64,000 nucleotides of DNA, taken from Chitinophaga sp. sic0106. GTDB taxonomy: Bacteria; Bacteroidota; Bacteroidia; Chitinophagales; Chitinophagaceae. Of this stretch, positions 17,242-26,247 are shown in pieces. The notes beneath the pieces were generated by a model, which saw only the letters and a program-made list of their open reading frames with translations, ran no database searches and was not told where the DNA came from. The translations under genes and the position numbers were made by a program. The first letter of the stretch is position 1; every line of letters starts with the position of its first letter. The DNA lies in assembly GCF_019219075.1 (NCBI RefSeq), contig NZ_JAHUWJ010000004.1:372001-436000 (forward strand). The letters run 5' to 3'.

Positions 17242-18603
17242 TTATTTTTCCAGCACTAACACCCAGTCGTTACCATGCTGCCTGCGCGCTGGCGGCGTGT
17301 AAGGAGTGATAGTGGCTCTTTTATTCAATGTGGCATTTGTATATTTTCCGCTGGAAGGATCATACCAGGCAGCTTTTTCCACCACAAAACCCAGTTTTGA
17401 CTGATCCACCTTAAATGGCTTACCTGTAAACGTGTATACGTAAGCGTAGTCCTTTCCCTTGGTAGCTACCAGATGCTCGTATTGGGAACCGCTATTCTCC
17501 GGCAGCAGCTCCGGTGCTGGTTTACGGTCGAGGTAGGAACGGGACAACACCAATTTTTTCAGGTACTGCATTTGTGCGGCACCCGCACTAAGCATCGCTG
17601 GTTCCCAATCCATATTCACGCCGTAATTGGCGTCTGCATCTCCTTTGCGGTGAAACTGCATCACGGCATTTTCACCATAGGTAAATCCGGCTCCACCGGC
17701 AAACACGCTCCAGTAGCCGTACCGGCGAAGGTCGGCAGCATTCCAGCGGATCTCCAGGCTATCGTGCAGGCCATGCGGAATATTTTCATAGGAGGGTTCC
17801 CCATCCAGCACGGGCTTGAGGGGTTGCAGCTTATAATCGTTGTCCACATACCTCCAGTTATCCTCGCCAAAGTGGTGCTTATCGCTGATACTGGTGTCCT
17901 GCGCATAGGTGCGGTGGCCACTTTGGAACATATTGAAATCCAGCCACGGTGCGCTATGAAACCATTCAGAAGAAGAATAGCGTCCTCTCGGATGGTAGGT
18001 CACCAGGTGCTGCGGATCATTTTGTTTTATCGTTTTGCCGAGTGTTTCCCATACTTCCATGCCTTCTGTGGCGCGAATATCGCCACCATTCATCCAGATG
18101 ATGTTGGGCTTGGCGCCGTATTTCTCCGTGAGGAAGCGGGCGTAGGTGGCTGCCTGTGCCGGCGTTACGTAGCCCGACTTCACATTGCTGCCCCAAACAG
18201 GCACCAGTGCGATGTACATCCCGCGTTTGGCTGCTTCATCGATGACGAAGCTGATATGGTTCCAGTAATTATTTTTATCTGTGGAGATATTTGGTTTGGA
18301 CACGTCGCCGTTGATGAGGGCGGAATCGCCGTAGGCATTCTTCGCCTTCCTCACATCATGCAGCACCATCACCTGTATCACGTTAAACCCTTGTTGTTGG
18401 CGGGTATCCAGGTACTTCACGGCTTCTTCGCGTTTGCATTTTACAAACAACAGCCAGCCTGTATCACCGAGCCAGAAGAACGGTTTACCATCTGCTGTTA
18501 CCAGAAAATGTTTATTATCTGAAACCTTTAAGGGTAATGGAGCTTGTGCCTTTAACGTGTACGTACAAACGAAAATTCCTATTGCCAGTAACCATTTTTT
18601 CAT
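17242..18603 (-). CDS. GH140 apiosidase-like enzyme (DUF4038 plus C-terminal beta domain)
   Basis: A 453-residue protein with a signal peptide ending LKAQA. The start of the mature protein (LVTADGKPFFWLGDTGW) and KYLDTRQQQGFNVIQ are hallmark DUF4038 motifs, the family that contains GH140 apiosidase. Catalytic candidates lie in IIWMNGGD and KPVLDGEPSYEN. The last ~90 residues match the small beta domain often called putative collagen-binding (WYDPSSGKYTNA, WVLVLEK). GH140 cleaves apiose from galacturonan, as in side chains A and B of rhamnogalacturonan II. Its presence is the best single pointer to an apiose-bearing pectin as substrate. Confidence 0.85.
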   Translation of the reverse strand: MKKWLLAIGIFVCTYTLKAQAPLPLKVSDNKHFLVTADGKPFFWLGDTGWLLFVKCKREEAVKYLDTRQQQGFNVIQVMVLHDVRKAKNAYGDSALINGDVSKPNISTDKNNYWNHISFVIDEAAKRGMYIALVPVWGSNVKSGYVTPAQAATYARFLTEKYGAKPNIIWMNGGDIRATEGMEVWETLGKTIKQNDPQHLVTYHPRGRYSSSEWFHSAPWLDFNMFQSGHRTYAQDTSISDKHHFGEDNWRYVDNDYKLQPLKPVLDGEPSYENIPHGLHDSLEIRWNAADLRRYGYWSVFAGGAGFTYGENAVMQFHRKGDADANYGVNMDWEPAMLSAGAAQMQYLKKLVLSRSYLDRKPAPELLPENSGSQYEHLVATKGKDYAYVYTFTGKPFKVDQSKLGFVVEKAAWYDPSSGKYTNATLNKRATITPYTPPARRQHGNDWVLVLEK

Positions 18604-18612
18604 AGCAGATTA

Positions 18613-21600
18613 TTATTTTTTTTCCAACCACAATGCCCAGTTGCCGTTGGCGGGTTTATTCAGCTGTATAATTTTGCCCGCCTGCACTGTTTCTTTGGGA
18701 GACTGTAATTCACCGGTATTGGTATTGATCCAGTAAATATTATATCGCCCGCTTTGGGTGCTAAGGTCTGCGCTGACACTGCTGTTAGCAGTATAAATGA
18801 TACTTCCGGCCTCGCCTGCAAGCACCCATTGCCCGTCGGTAGTGGCAACGGGCTGCATAACAGCTGCTGCCTGCAAAAATCGTTTATCCGTTGCGGGTAG
18901 CGCTGGCAGTGAGCCTCCGGCCATTAACACCGCCCATCCGAATTTATCCGCAGCGTCGGCAGAATAGATCACTGCTTTGTCCGGGAATTTCAGTTTGTAT
19001 TCCAGCACGGCGCGGTATACCTGTTCTGCAGAAGTACTTTTGGGCTTAAGGAGTCGCGCATGCTGCCGTGGTGCCAGGTTCTGGCCTCCCTGCGGCGTGT
19101 AGGCGGTACCGTTTGCCTGGTAGTACCAGTAGCGGATGTCTATCACGTCTATCAGCCTATTATACGCCGGATCATTCAGAATCGCATCCTGCACATCCCC
19201 GGTAGTACTGAGACCTATCAGCGGTCGTTTATTCTTTTCTGCTTCCCAGCTGCGGATGGTATTGAGCCAGAACTGCACAAAATGCAGCGGCCCGGTAAAC
19301 TCCTCGCCTATCAGTTGTATCACGCCAGTGTTGGCGGCAAAATTATTAAGGCATTGCCGGATGTACTGCTGATGCAGGTTCCGGCGTACCGGATGGGTAG
19401 TATCATAAAATTGCTCCGCCATAAATATGCGTTTATCGCCAGCATAGGGTACTGGTTCCGGGAAGCCTGCATCGTTGATATTATTGGCGGTGCGCCACGG
19501 AAAATCCGCATAGTGGGCGCCTGCTTCGATGATGTTATGTTGAAAATACATTTGGTGTACCAGCAGCAGCCCACGCTGATCGGCCAGATCTGCATATTGT
19601 TTCAGGCGGCTCCAATACCAGTGGTTGTAGGTGCTCAGGTCATATTTACTAAGTCCGTCCCAGGCGGTATCCCGGCCTGTTCTGGCGAAGGGCAGCTCAT
19701 AAAAGGGCGCCCATACATCGCCATCCATGCGGCGGATGCGTTCATGGTCATCGCGGCGGCGATCGTACCAGAGGCCGTAGTTTTGTTCCACTGCTATGGT
19801 GTTGCGCAGTTGCATTGTATCCACGAGTGAGGTCAGGTCGTCTGTCCAGCCGCGCCCGGTACGCCCTGGCACAAAGCGGGTGATGGCTGGCCCTGCAGCT
19901 TGCCGGGCATATACCCTGGCGTTACCATTCCACCAGGGCACGCTGATGCGGCGGCCGCCGGCAACAGCATTATTACTTACCAGCCAACCATATTGCAGGT
20001 GAATAGCGTTAGTAGCAGCAGGAGTTACTTTGGCCGGAATAGTTACCAGCTGGTCTATTGCTTTGATACCAGTAGCTTTTACGCTAATTGGATTACGCCG
20101 TGCCGCTTCGTATATAAATGATTTCAGTGTTTTGGCGGGTGTGGTGGCGGCCGCCGTGAGCTGGGCCGCAGTGGCAGCAGAAGGACTGCTGCTGGCATCG
20201 GTTTCGATGAGCATTAACTGCCGGGAAATATCGTCTACGCCTATACGTTCTTTTAATTGCTGGTAGTAAAGACTCCTGGGCTCAATGCTGTTGTTGGACT
20301 CCCCCCAGTAACCATTGCCTGCAAACTGGCTCCAGGAGCCCAGCGCCCAGTTTTGTGCGGATGGTGGTGCATAGCAGTCGATCCGTGCGGCGCTGCAATT
20401 CCAGAGTACGGAATTAGCCATATTCCAGCCGGCGCCTTGTCCATCCTGACCTCGGTTCAGCATACTGATGGCATTACCATCTACATACACCACATCAAAT
20501 AACACACCGGAAGCCCAGCTATCAAGGCCTCCGCTGAAGCTGAAAGGGCGGCTCGACTCACATTGTACAAACGCATTAGGCCCTGGAGCACAAAAACCGG
20601 TCACAAAATCATGGATACCATTTTCCGCATAGCAGCGCTGGAAAAGGGTTTGCTGCCCTGCTGTAAAAAAGGTATTTCTTCTCTCCCCTCCTATTTCTGA
20701 AATGGGATTTAGGGAGATGCAATCTTCCACTGTGATGCGCGCAGCGTTTTCATACAAGGCTACTGCGCTGCCTGCGAAGTGGGAAAAGGTCACCTGGCGC
20801 ACCCAGGCATCCCGGACATTATCCATGGTAATGCCCATCCAGCGGTGGTCTTCATCCTTTGGATTAGCTGCAGCAAAGGTGGACACCAATTGCAGGTTTT
20901 CAATACCACAGTTATGAATACGCCCCGGCCAGCTAAAAGTAGCCAGGGTGGCGTATCCATATTTTTTCTCTATAGCAGTCGTAATAGGTGCATCAATAGA
21001 AATGGTGCTATTACTGGTGTTTGTAATCGTTCTGATCCAGCTGATGTTACGCTGGCCCGGCTTCCATCCCAGCGAGGTAATGCCTCCGCCAAAATGATCC
21101 GTGCCCAGGTCCGTGATCCAGGCCTGGGTGCCCGAGCGGGTGATTACGACAAGATCCCCGGTATGCAAGCCTTTATCAGCGGCTACCTTCAGGGTACGTG
21201 CATTAACGGGTGCGTAGTCGTCCGTAATGGTGGTGCTATCCAATAGTACCTTATCATCTTTCCCCTCGATGCGGATCAGCGTTTCCCGCCCTTTGCCGGT
21301 ACCGGTGATGATAGTCCCGCCAGCGGCAAAACCGCTGCCACGGAGTACTACACCAGGTGTATGCAACAGCAGACTACCATCCACCTCATAATTCCCGGGC
21401 TGCAATAGCACGGCGCCACGCCTGCCTTCTTTAGACAGTGGTAGCTTGCTGACATAATCAATAGCTGCCTGTATTCGACGGGTGGCATCTCCGCTTTGCA
21501 ATGGCACCACCACCTTCACCGCAACGTCTGGAATAGCCGCCTCCCCGGCTTTATAACCGCTGTAGGAAAAATCCGGGATACGGTTGCCCAACGAATCCGG

Positions 21601-21744
21601 GACATATTGCAGCCGGCCTTGCGCAAAAGCAATTGGCGGCACCGGCTTCGGTTTCTTCTGGGCATAAGACGAAGCAGCTGATAGCAGGCATATACCCGCT
21701 ATCAGCGCCAGTTTCTCTCTAATTAACATGCGCACCTTTATCAT
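18613..21744 (-). CDS. Two-module protein: pectate-lyase-like beta-helix plus TIM-barrel (DUF6298-like)
   Basis: A 1043-residue secreted protein (signal ends SAASSYAQ; Met6 is an alternative start). Residues about 50-510 form a pectate-lyase-superfamily beta-helix (NRIPDFSYSGY, RRIQAAIDYVSKLP, GAVLLQPGNYEV, VVLRGSGF). After an Ala/Thr-rich linker, residues about 630-930 look like a TIM barrel (GDVWAPFYELPF, HWYWSRLKQYADLADQRG, VIQLIGEEFTGPLHFVQFW, DVIDIRYWYYQ). A conserved-looking Glu pair in GEEFTG could be catalytic. I recall this second part as DUF6298, but could not check. Both modules could act on pectin. It lies between PL1 and GH140 with short gaps (20 and 9 nt). Confidence 0.75.
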   Translation of the reverse strand: MIKVRMLIREKLALIAGICLLSAASSYAQKKPKPVPPIAFAQGRLQYVPDSLGNRIPDFSYSGYKAGEAAIPDVAVKVVVPLQSGDATRRIQAAIDYVSKLPLSKEGRRGAVLLQPGNYEVDGSLLLHTPGVVLRGSGFAAGGTIITGTGKGRETLIRIEGKDDKVLLDSTTITDDYAPVNARTLKVAADKGLHTGDLVVITRSGTQAWITDLGTDHFGGGITSLGWKPGQRNISWIRTITNTSNSTISIDAPITTAIEKKYGYATLATFSWPGRIHNCGIENLQLVSTFAAANPKDEDHRWMGITMDNVRDAWVRQVTFSHFAGSAVALYENAARITVEDCISLNPISEIGGERRNTFFTAGQQTLFQRCYAENGIHDFVTGFCAPGPNAFVQCESSRPFSFSGGLDSWASGVLFDVVYVDGNAISMLNRGQDGQGAGWNMANSVLWNCSAARIDCYAPPSAQNWALGSWSQFAGNGYWGESNNSIEPRSLYYQQLKERIGVDDISRQLMLIETDASSSPSAATAAQLTAAATTPAKTLKSFIYEAARRNPISVKATGIKAIDQLVTIPAKVTPAATNAIHLQYGWLVSNNAVAGGRRISVPWWNGNARVYARQAAGPAITRFVPGRTGRGWTDDLTSLVDTMQLRNTIAVEQNYGLWYDRRRDDHERIRRMDGDVWAPFYELPFARTGRDTAWDGLSKYDLSTYNHWYWSRLKQYADLADQRGLLLVHQMYFQHNIIEAGAHYADFPWRTANNINDAGFPEPVPYAGDKRIFMAEQFYDTTHPVRRNLHQQYIRQCLNNFAANTGVIQLIGEEFTGPLHFVQFWLNTIRSWEAEKNKRPLIGLSTTGDVQDAILNDPAYNRLIDVIDIRYWYYQANGTAYTPQGGQNLAPRQHARLLKPKSTSAEQVYRAVLEYKLKFPDKAVIYSADAADKFGWAVLMAGGSLPALPATDKRFLQAAAVMQPVATTDGQWVLAGEAGSIIYTANSSVSADLSTQSGRYNIYWINTNTGELQSPKETVQAGKIIQLNKPANGNWALWLEKK

Positions 21745-21764
21745 TACACGTTTAAAAATATTCC

Positions 21765-23423
21765 TTATTTGCCCGGCGTCACATTGGCCAGTGGCACTAC
21801 GCTGTCGAGATACAATTCAATATTCGTATAGCCGTTACCGGATTTTGCATATTGCGTGGCATCAGCAGCGTTATCAGGATTCAGGCCCTTCTTTTTTTCG
21901 TAATCGTCCGGCATGCCATCGTTATCGCTGTCCTTATACGGTGTGCCTTTGTACTCCGGATAACCGCCTACCTGACTGGGGTCAGTAATGATACCAATTT
22001 TATAGGAATCCAGCGGCAAGCGGCGATGTTTAAACTGCGTTGCAGGCGGTGTTACTTTAGGGTCCCAGGTAATTTTGCCGGTAGCTACATCGTTGACGAT
22101 GCGGCTATCCACTGCATCGCGCCGGGGCAACGTGGCGCCGGCATTTGCCAGCACGTACTTCTTCGCTTCTTCTGCTGAGAGAATGGTGATTTTAGCCATC
22201 GGCAATGAAGTGGGCCATTGTATTTTCGACATATATTCACCGGCGTTATTTTCTTCCTCTACCTGCACCCCGCCGTTCCAGTTATTTTTGGTGATCTCGG
22301 GGTAGCCTTCCATGATATTGCCGTTTACATAGGCGCGGCCATAAACCTTATACTTCAGCTTACTGCGGCCGCTTTCAGGCTTCAGTATACGATGGCCTAC
22401 GGTATTTTTAGGAGTGGCTGGTCCTGGTTTGAAGTAGTTGTTGATAATGTTAAACTGTGCGCGGTAATCGCCGCCATCAATGCTGCGGTGTACCCAGTTA
22501 AACACGACGTTGTTGACAAAGTTGAACACGCCGTTCCAGCCTACAGAAGGGTTACGGCCAGCATTATTGGCCCAGAGGTTACGCATGAAGGTACAGTTTT
22601 CGCCGCCCAGCGTACTCCCAAAAGCGTGGTTCCAGGTGTCCAGTGCTTCGCCGAAGATGGAGTTTTGAATGGTGATATTTACCGTTGGGAATTTATCTTC
22701 AATTTTTCCGGTGCTGTCGTTATACATGTGACGGTACATGCTCATGTTCTCGTCCAGTCCCCAGGTGGCGGAAACATGGTCGATCATGATGTTGCCGATG
22801 GGATTACCGCCTATGGCGTCATCCCTTCTGCCTACCCAGGTTTCACCGCGGCGGAAGCGCATGTAGCGGATGATCACGTCGTGGGTGTTGATCCACACGC
22901 TTTCTCCGGCAATGCACACGCCATCACCCGGTGCTGTTTGTCCGGCAATGGTGATGTAAGGTGCCCGGATCATCAGTGGTGTTTTGAGCCGTATAATACC
23001 GGCTACATTAAACACGATGGTACGGGCACCCCCTTGTTCGCAGGCCCAGCGCAGACTGCCAGGTCCGTCGTCGTTCAGGTTGGTGACTACATACACTTTA
23101 CCACCACGGCCACCGAAGGAGAATTTACCGCCGCCTTCGGCGCCCGGGAACGCGGCCACTGTAGCTTGCGGGAGTTCATCTACCCGACTAGCCCAGGGGA
23201 TAAATGGCTTACCATGTTTTGCCTCCTCTTCTATGATGGGCCAGGCAATGGCCCATGCCGAATCGGAATGCGCTACCGCTGCCCGCATCAGTGAATCAGC
23301 GGAGTGCTGCACATCAGCAGGGATTTGCGGATACTGTGCTTTTGCATGCGATGCCACACATAGTCCAACAGTTGTTATCAATGCCAGACGGAGAACTTCT
23401 TTTTTCATTACGACTGTTTTCAT
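21765..23423 (-). CDS. Pectate lyase, polysaccharide lyase family 1
   Basis: A 552-residue secreted protein (signal MKKEVLRLALITTVGLCVAS from Met6; Met1 also possible). The PL1 signature AAFPGAEGGGKFSFGGRGGK and NLNDDGPGSLRWA is clear. ITIAGQTAPGDG, IIRYMRFRRGE, MIDHVSATWGLDEN and NNAGRNPSVGW follow the parallel beta-helix order, with the Ca2+/arginine active site expected in this region. Near the C-terminus is an EF-hand/TSP3-like calcium loop (DSDNDGMPDDYEKKKGLNP). It cleaves alpha-1,4-galacturonan by beta-elimination, probably at the cell surface or in the periplasm. It directly follows the SusCD-lipoprotein block. Confidence 0.93.
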   Translation of the reverse strand: MKTVVMKKEVLRLALITTVGLCVASHAKAQYPQIPADVQHSADSLMRAAVAHSDSAWAIAWPIIEEEAKHGKPFIPWASRVDELPQATVAAFPGAEGGGKFSFGGRGGKVYVVTNLNDDGPGSLRWACEQGGARTIVFNVAGIIRLKTPLMIRAPYITIAGQTAPGDGVCIAGESVWINTHDVIIRYMRFRRGETWVGRRDDAIGGNPIGNIMIDHVSATWGLDENMSMYRHMYNDSTGKIEDKFPTVNITIQNSIFGEALDTWNHAFGSTLGGENCTFMRNLWANNAGRNPSVGWNGVFNFVNNVVFNWVHRSIDGGDYRAQFNIINNYFKPGPATPKNTVGHRILKPESGRSKLKYKVYGRAYVNGNIMEGYPEITKNNWNGGVQVEEENNAGEYMSKIQWPTSLPMAKITILSAEEAKKYVLANAGATLPRRDAVDSRIVNDVATGKITWDPKVTPPATQFKHRRLPLDSYKIGIITDPSQVGGYPEYKGTPYKDSDNDGMPDDYEKKKGLNPDNAADATQYAKSGNGYTNIELYLDSVVPLANVTPGK

Positions 23424-23457
23424 TTCACCGGAAAATTGTGTATTCGGAAGATATTAA

Positions 23458-24372
23458 TTATCGTTCTATTTTTACATCTACGTTCACATAACTTGTCATC
23501 GCAGGAGATGTCCCGTTGGCGTAGTTAATCAGCAGGCATCCGTTTTTGCCGGAGGCCGTTCTAAAAAACACCAGGTTGCCGGAGGCCAGCTGGGTGATCC
23601 TGGTACTGGTACCGGATGCGAGATTTGTTTTTCCCGCGGCCTTGAGATCACCGGCAGACAACAGCCTATTAAAAGCAGGGCTGGTGGCCTTTTTCATGAT
23701 GGTATTATTTTTAGTCCAGCTCGTCAGATCATAAAAAGGAATCTGGCCTTGGGGTGCATTCAGTGAATACAGGCAGAATCTCAGATCGTCGGTAGTGGAT
23801 GGAGTGGACGAAGCGGTAGTATCATACATGATACCAAAATCAATTTTTGCTGAATTGGCGGCACCGGTGGTATAGCTAAACACTTCTCCTGTAGTAGCAG
23901 CCATATAGCAGGTATTGGTTTTGGCAGTGGTATCAGGGACCCTCAGCATACGCACGGTATAGTAGTAAAAGTCGGGATTTACAGTGATGGTGATATCCCT
24001 GGAACCAATATACGTACCTACAGAATCGTGTGCAACTATGCGATAGAGGAAGGTGCCATTCGTGGTATCTGCTTTTATTTTTATTATAGCACTGTACCTG
24101 TTTTCCTGTGTTTTGAGTGTATCCCTTACTACAAAAGCTGTCTGGTTCACGGGATTTTTCTGAATCCCAACGTACTTCATCACCCGCTGTGTCTGGATGC
24201 TAAAATCGAAAGTAATGCTGTCGCCGGGATTCACTGATATATCGCCGGTAACAGCTTTTTCACCACCTTTCAAAGTTACGGTAGCATAATTGCCATCAAC
24301 GGGATCTACTTCTTTTTCACAGGCGGATAGTATTCCCAGAATGCAGGCGGCACCGATTAAATATTTTTTCAT
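23458..24372 (-). CDS. Putative surface glycan-binding lipoprotein
   Basis: About 304 residues from the chosen Met3 (MKKYLIGAACILGILSACEK); an ATG two codons earlier is possible. The lipobox LSAC is followed by EKEVDPVDG, an acid-rich lead like the export signal of Bacteroidota surface lipoproteins. The body is beta-rich with an Ig-like first domain (SVNPGDSITFDFSI) and a Ser/Thr-rich second half. It follows SusD by 25 nt, the usual place for a SusE/SGBP partner. It is probably a non-catalytic glycan binder, inferred from position. I recognise no specific family. Confidence 0.7.
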   Translation of the reverse strand: MKKYLIGAACILGILSACEKEVDPVDGNYATVTLKGGEKAVTGDISVNPGDSITFDFSIQTQRVMKYVGIQKNPVNQTAFVVRDTLKTQENRYSAIIKIKADTTNGTFLYRIVAHDSVGTYIGSRDITITVNPDFYYYTVRMLRVPDTTAKTNTCYMAATTGEVFSYTTGAANSAKIDFGIMYDTTASSTPSTTDDLRFCLYSLNAPQGQIPFYDLTSWTKNNTIMKKATSPAFNRLLSAGDLKAAGKTNLASGTSTRITQLASGNLVFFRTASGKNGCLLINYANGTSPAMTSYVNVDVKIER

Positions 24373-24397
24373 AATCATGCTGTTTTACAGTGATCGA

Positions 24398-26215
24398 TTA
24401 TTGGAATGGGTCAAAAGTACCACCAGACCAACCGTTGGTTTGCTGAATGATAGGAGTTCTGGTAAAGGTTGTCGGTAACGGATATACGTAGTATTTATCC
24501 GGCATGCTGATCGCATCCGCACCTTCCAGCGATGCCGGTGCCAGTTGCAGCACCCTGCGGTAGGTATCCGGATTTTGCAGGTTGAGGGTATCGCGAGGTT
24601 TAACACCGGAAGGATATACCCTATCCAGGTAGATTTTTGTCGCATCAGTACCGGTACCACCCACATACGGGCTGATGGGTGTTGGAATAAGTGACTCGCG
24701 GTTTGTCATGATTCCCAGGTTGCGGGTTCTCCTGAGGTCGTGGTAGCGCATACCTTCAAAAGCGAATTCAATTTGTCTTTCATTCAGCAGCAGCTTCCGC
24801 ATAGAAATCACGTCAGTGGCGATGCTCAGGCCATAGTCATAATCCGCTTCATTGACGATACCGGCGCGTTTACGGATCAGTCGCACCATATCTTTAGCTT
24901 CCGCCAGTTTACCGGTTTCGTTGGCACATTCTGCCAGGTTAAGAATCACTTCGGCGAAGCGCATTTCTATCCAGTCCATTCCGCTGCCACCGCCACTGTT
25001 AGAGTTATAGGCAGCCTGTGCTGCGCTGATGCTTGGATTACAGAGTCGTTTACAATAAAAACCGGTTACGATCGTAGAAGGTGATTCTTCCGCTACGCCT
25101 TTGTAGGAATATTGAATTCTGCCAGCCTTTCCGCTGAGGGGCCAAACGTCTCCATTATAGGAAATTGTCGCTTTAAACCTTGGATCACGATTTTGCCAGA
25201 ATATTACGGTGTCATATTTAGACCTGCTGTCGGTGATCGGCAAACCGTTACTCATAGTGTAGGCTTTCACCAGATTCCAGGTAGGTTGATTAGAACCGCC
25301 GCCACTCACCGTTTCAGAAAAAGGACGGGTAATCTGTTCGGTATTGACACCCAGGTCCTTGGTATTGGTATATTTCCTCACCAGCAAAATTTCCGAGTTG
25401 TCTTCCTGAATAAAAAGATTGCCATAACTCGGGATCAGGCTATATCCGTCATTCACACAGGCTGTATAGGCGGCCTTGCTGGCGGTGTAGGCAGCTTCCC
25501 AGCGGGAGCTTACATTACCGATATTAAATTGCGGGCTGGCCCAGTACAATAATATTTTTGCTTTTACGGCGAGTGCTGCGGCACGGGTGGCACGGCCAAC
25601 GTCGTTGCCGGTCCATTTAGCCGGCAGATAAGCAGCTGCCGAATCACAGTCTGCCGCTATCTGTGCTACACATTCACTGGTTTTACTACGCGCTACCTGC
25701 AGGTCATCGTCTGCCTGTCCTTGTGCTTTCAACACTAATGGCACACCTCCGTATAAACGCACGAGGTTAAAATAAGCGTAGGCACGCAGGAAATAGAACT
25801 GCGACTTCAGGAGATTGCGGGAGGCCTGTGGTAGTGTTTTACTGGAATTTATACCTTCTATCCCCGTGTTACAGCGACGAATATCTGCATAACGGTTAGC
25901 CGTAAGGCCGGAAGAAGTACCGATATCCGTTACAGAATTCTCCGTCAATCTGCCGTACATGAAGTCGGCATTAATGTTATTGGTTTCATCAGAGGAGTTG
26001 TGGATACCTCCTACTGTTGGCCATTTCGGGATAATCATCGCGTAGGCCCGGTTCAGATACAGGCCTACAGCGCCCTCACTTTCCCACATCACCTCATCTT
26101 CAATCCCGTTAGGATCTTCAATTTCAAAGAAATTTTTATTGCAGGAAGTCAGCAGCATTGCAGAGAAAACGCCCGCAGTGGCTAAAGGCTTTATGATATG
26201 TTTGAGTAACTTCAT
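24398..26215 (-). CDS. SusD/RagB family outer-membrane nutrient-binding lipoprotein
   Basis: A 605-residue lipoprotein (lipobox AMLLTSCNKNFF) with the SusD pattern: N-terminal FFEIEDPNGIEDE, TPR-like YFLRAYAYFNLVRLYGGVPLVL, AALAVKAKILLYWASP, and C-terminal RLIRKRAGI and LLNERQIEFAFEGMRYHDLRR. It caps the SusC transporter and binds the oligosaccharide for uptake. It follows SusC by 32 nt, the usual pair order. Its length is normal. Ligand specificity is not readable, but the surrounding enzymes point to pectin oligosaccharides. Confidence 0.95.
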   Translation of the reverse strand: MKLLKHIIKPLATAGVFSAMLLTSCNKNFFEIEDPNGIEDEVMWESEGAVGLYLNRAYAMIIPKWPTVGGIHNSSDETNNINADFMYGRLTENSVTDIGTSSGLTANRYADIRRCNTGIEGINSSKTLPQASRNLLKSQFYFLRAYAYFNLVRLYGGVPLVLKAQGQADDDLQVARSKTSECVAQIAADCDSAAAYLPAKWTGNDVGRATRAAALAVKAKILLYWASPQFNIGNVSSRWEAAYTASKAAYTACVNDGYSLIPSYGNLFIQEDNSEILLVRKYTNTKDLGVNTEQITRPFSETVSGGGSNQPTWNLVKAYTMSNGLPITDSRSKYDTVIFWQNRDPRFKATISYNGDVWPLSGKAGRIQYSYKGVAEESPSTIVTGFYCKRLCNPSISAAQAAYNSNSGGGSGMDWIEMRFAEVILNLAECANETGKLAEAKDMVRLIRKRAGIVNEADYDYGLSIATDVISMRKLLLNERQIEFAFEGMRYHDLRRTRNLGIMTNRESLIPTPISPYVGGTGTDATKIYLDRVYPSGVKPRDTLNLQNPDTYRRVLQLAPASLEGADAISMPDKYYVYPLPTTFTRTPIIQQTNGWSGGTFDPFQ

Positions 26216-26247
26216 ATTCGTGGTTGTTAACGTGCGTAAATGTCGGT

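Noticed and set aside
17473..18522. Long plus-strand open frame opposite GH140
   Set aside because: It mirrors the codon pattern of the real gene and shows no family motif; the same holds for the long frames opposite PL1 (22218-23294) and GH2 (31064-32014).
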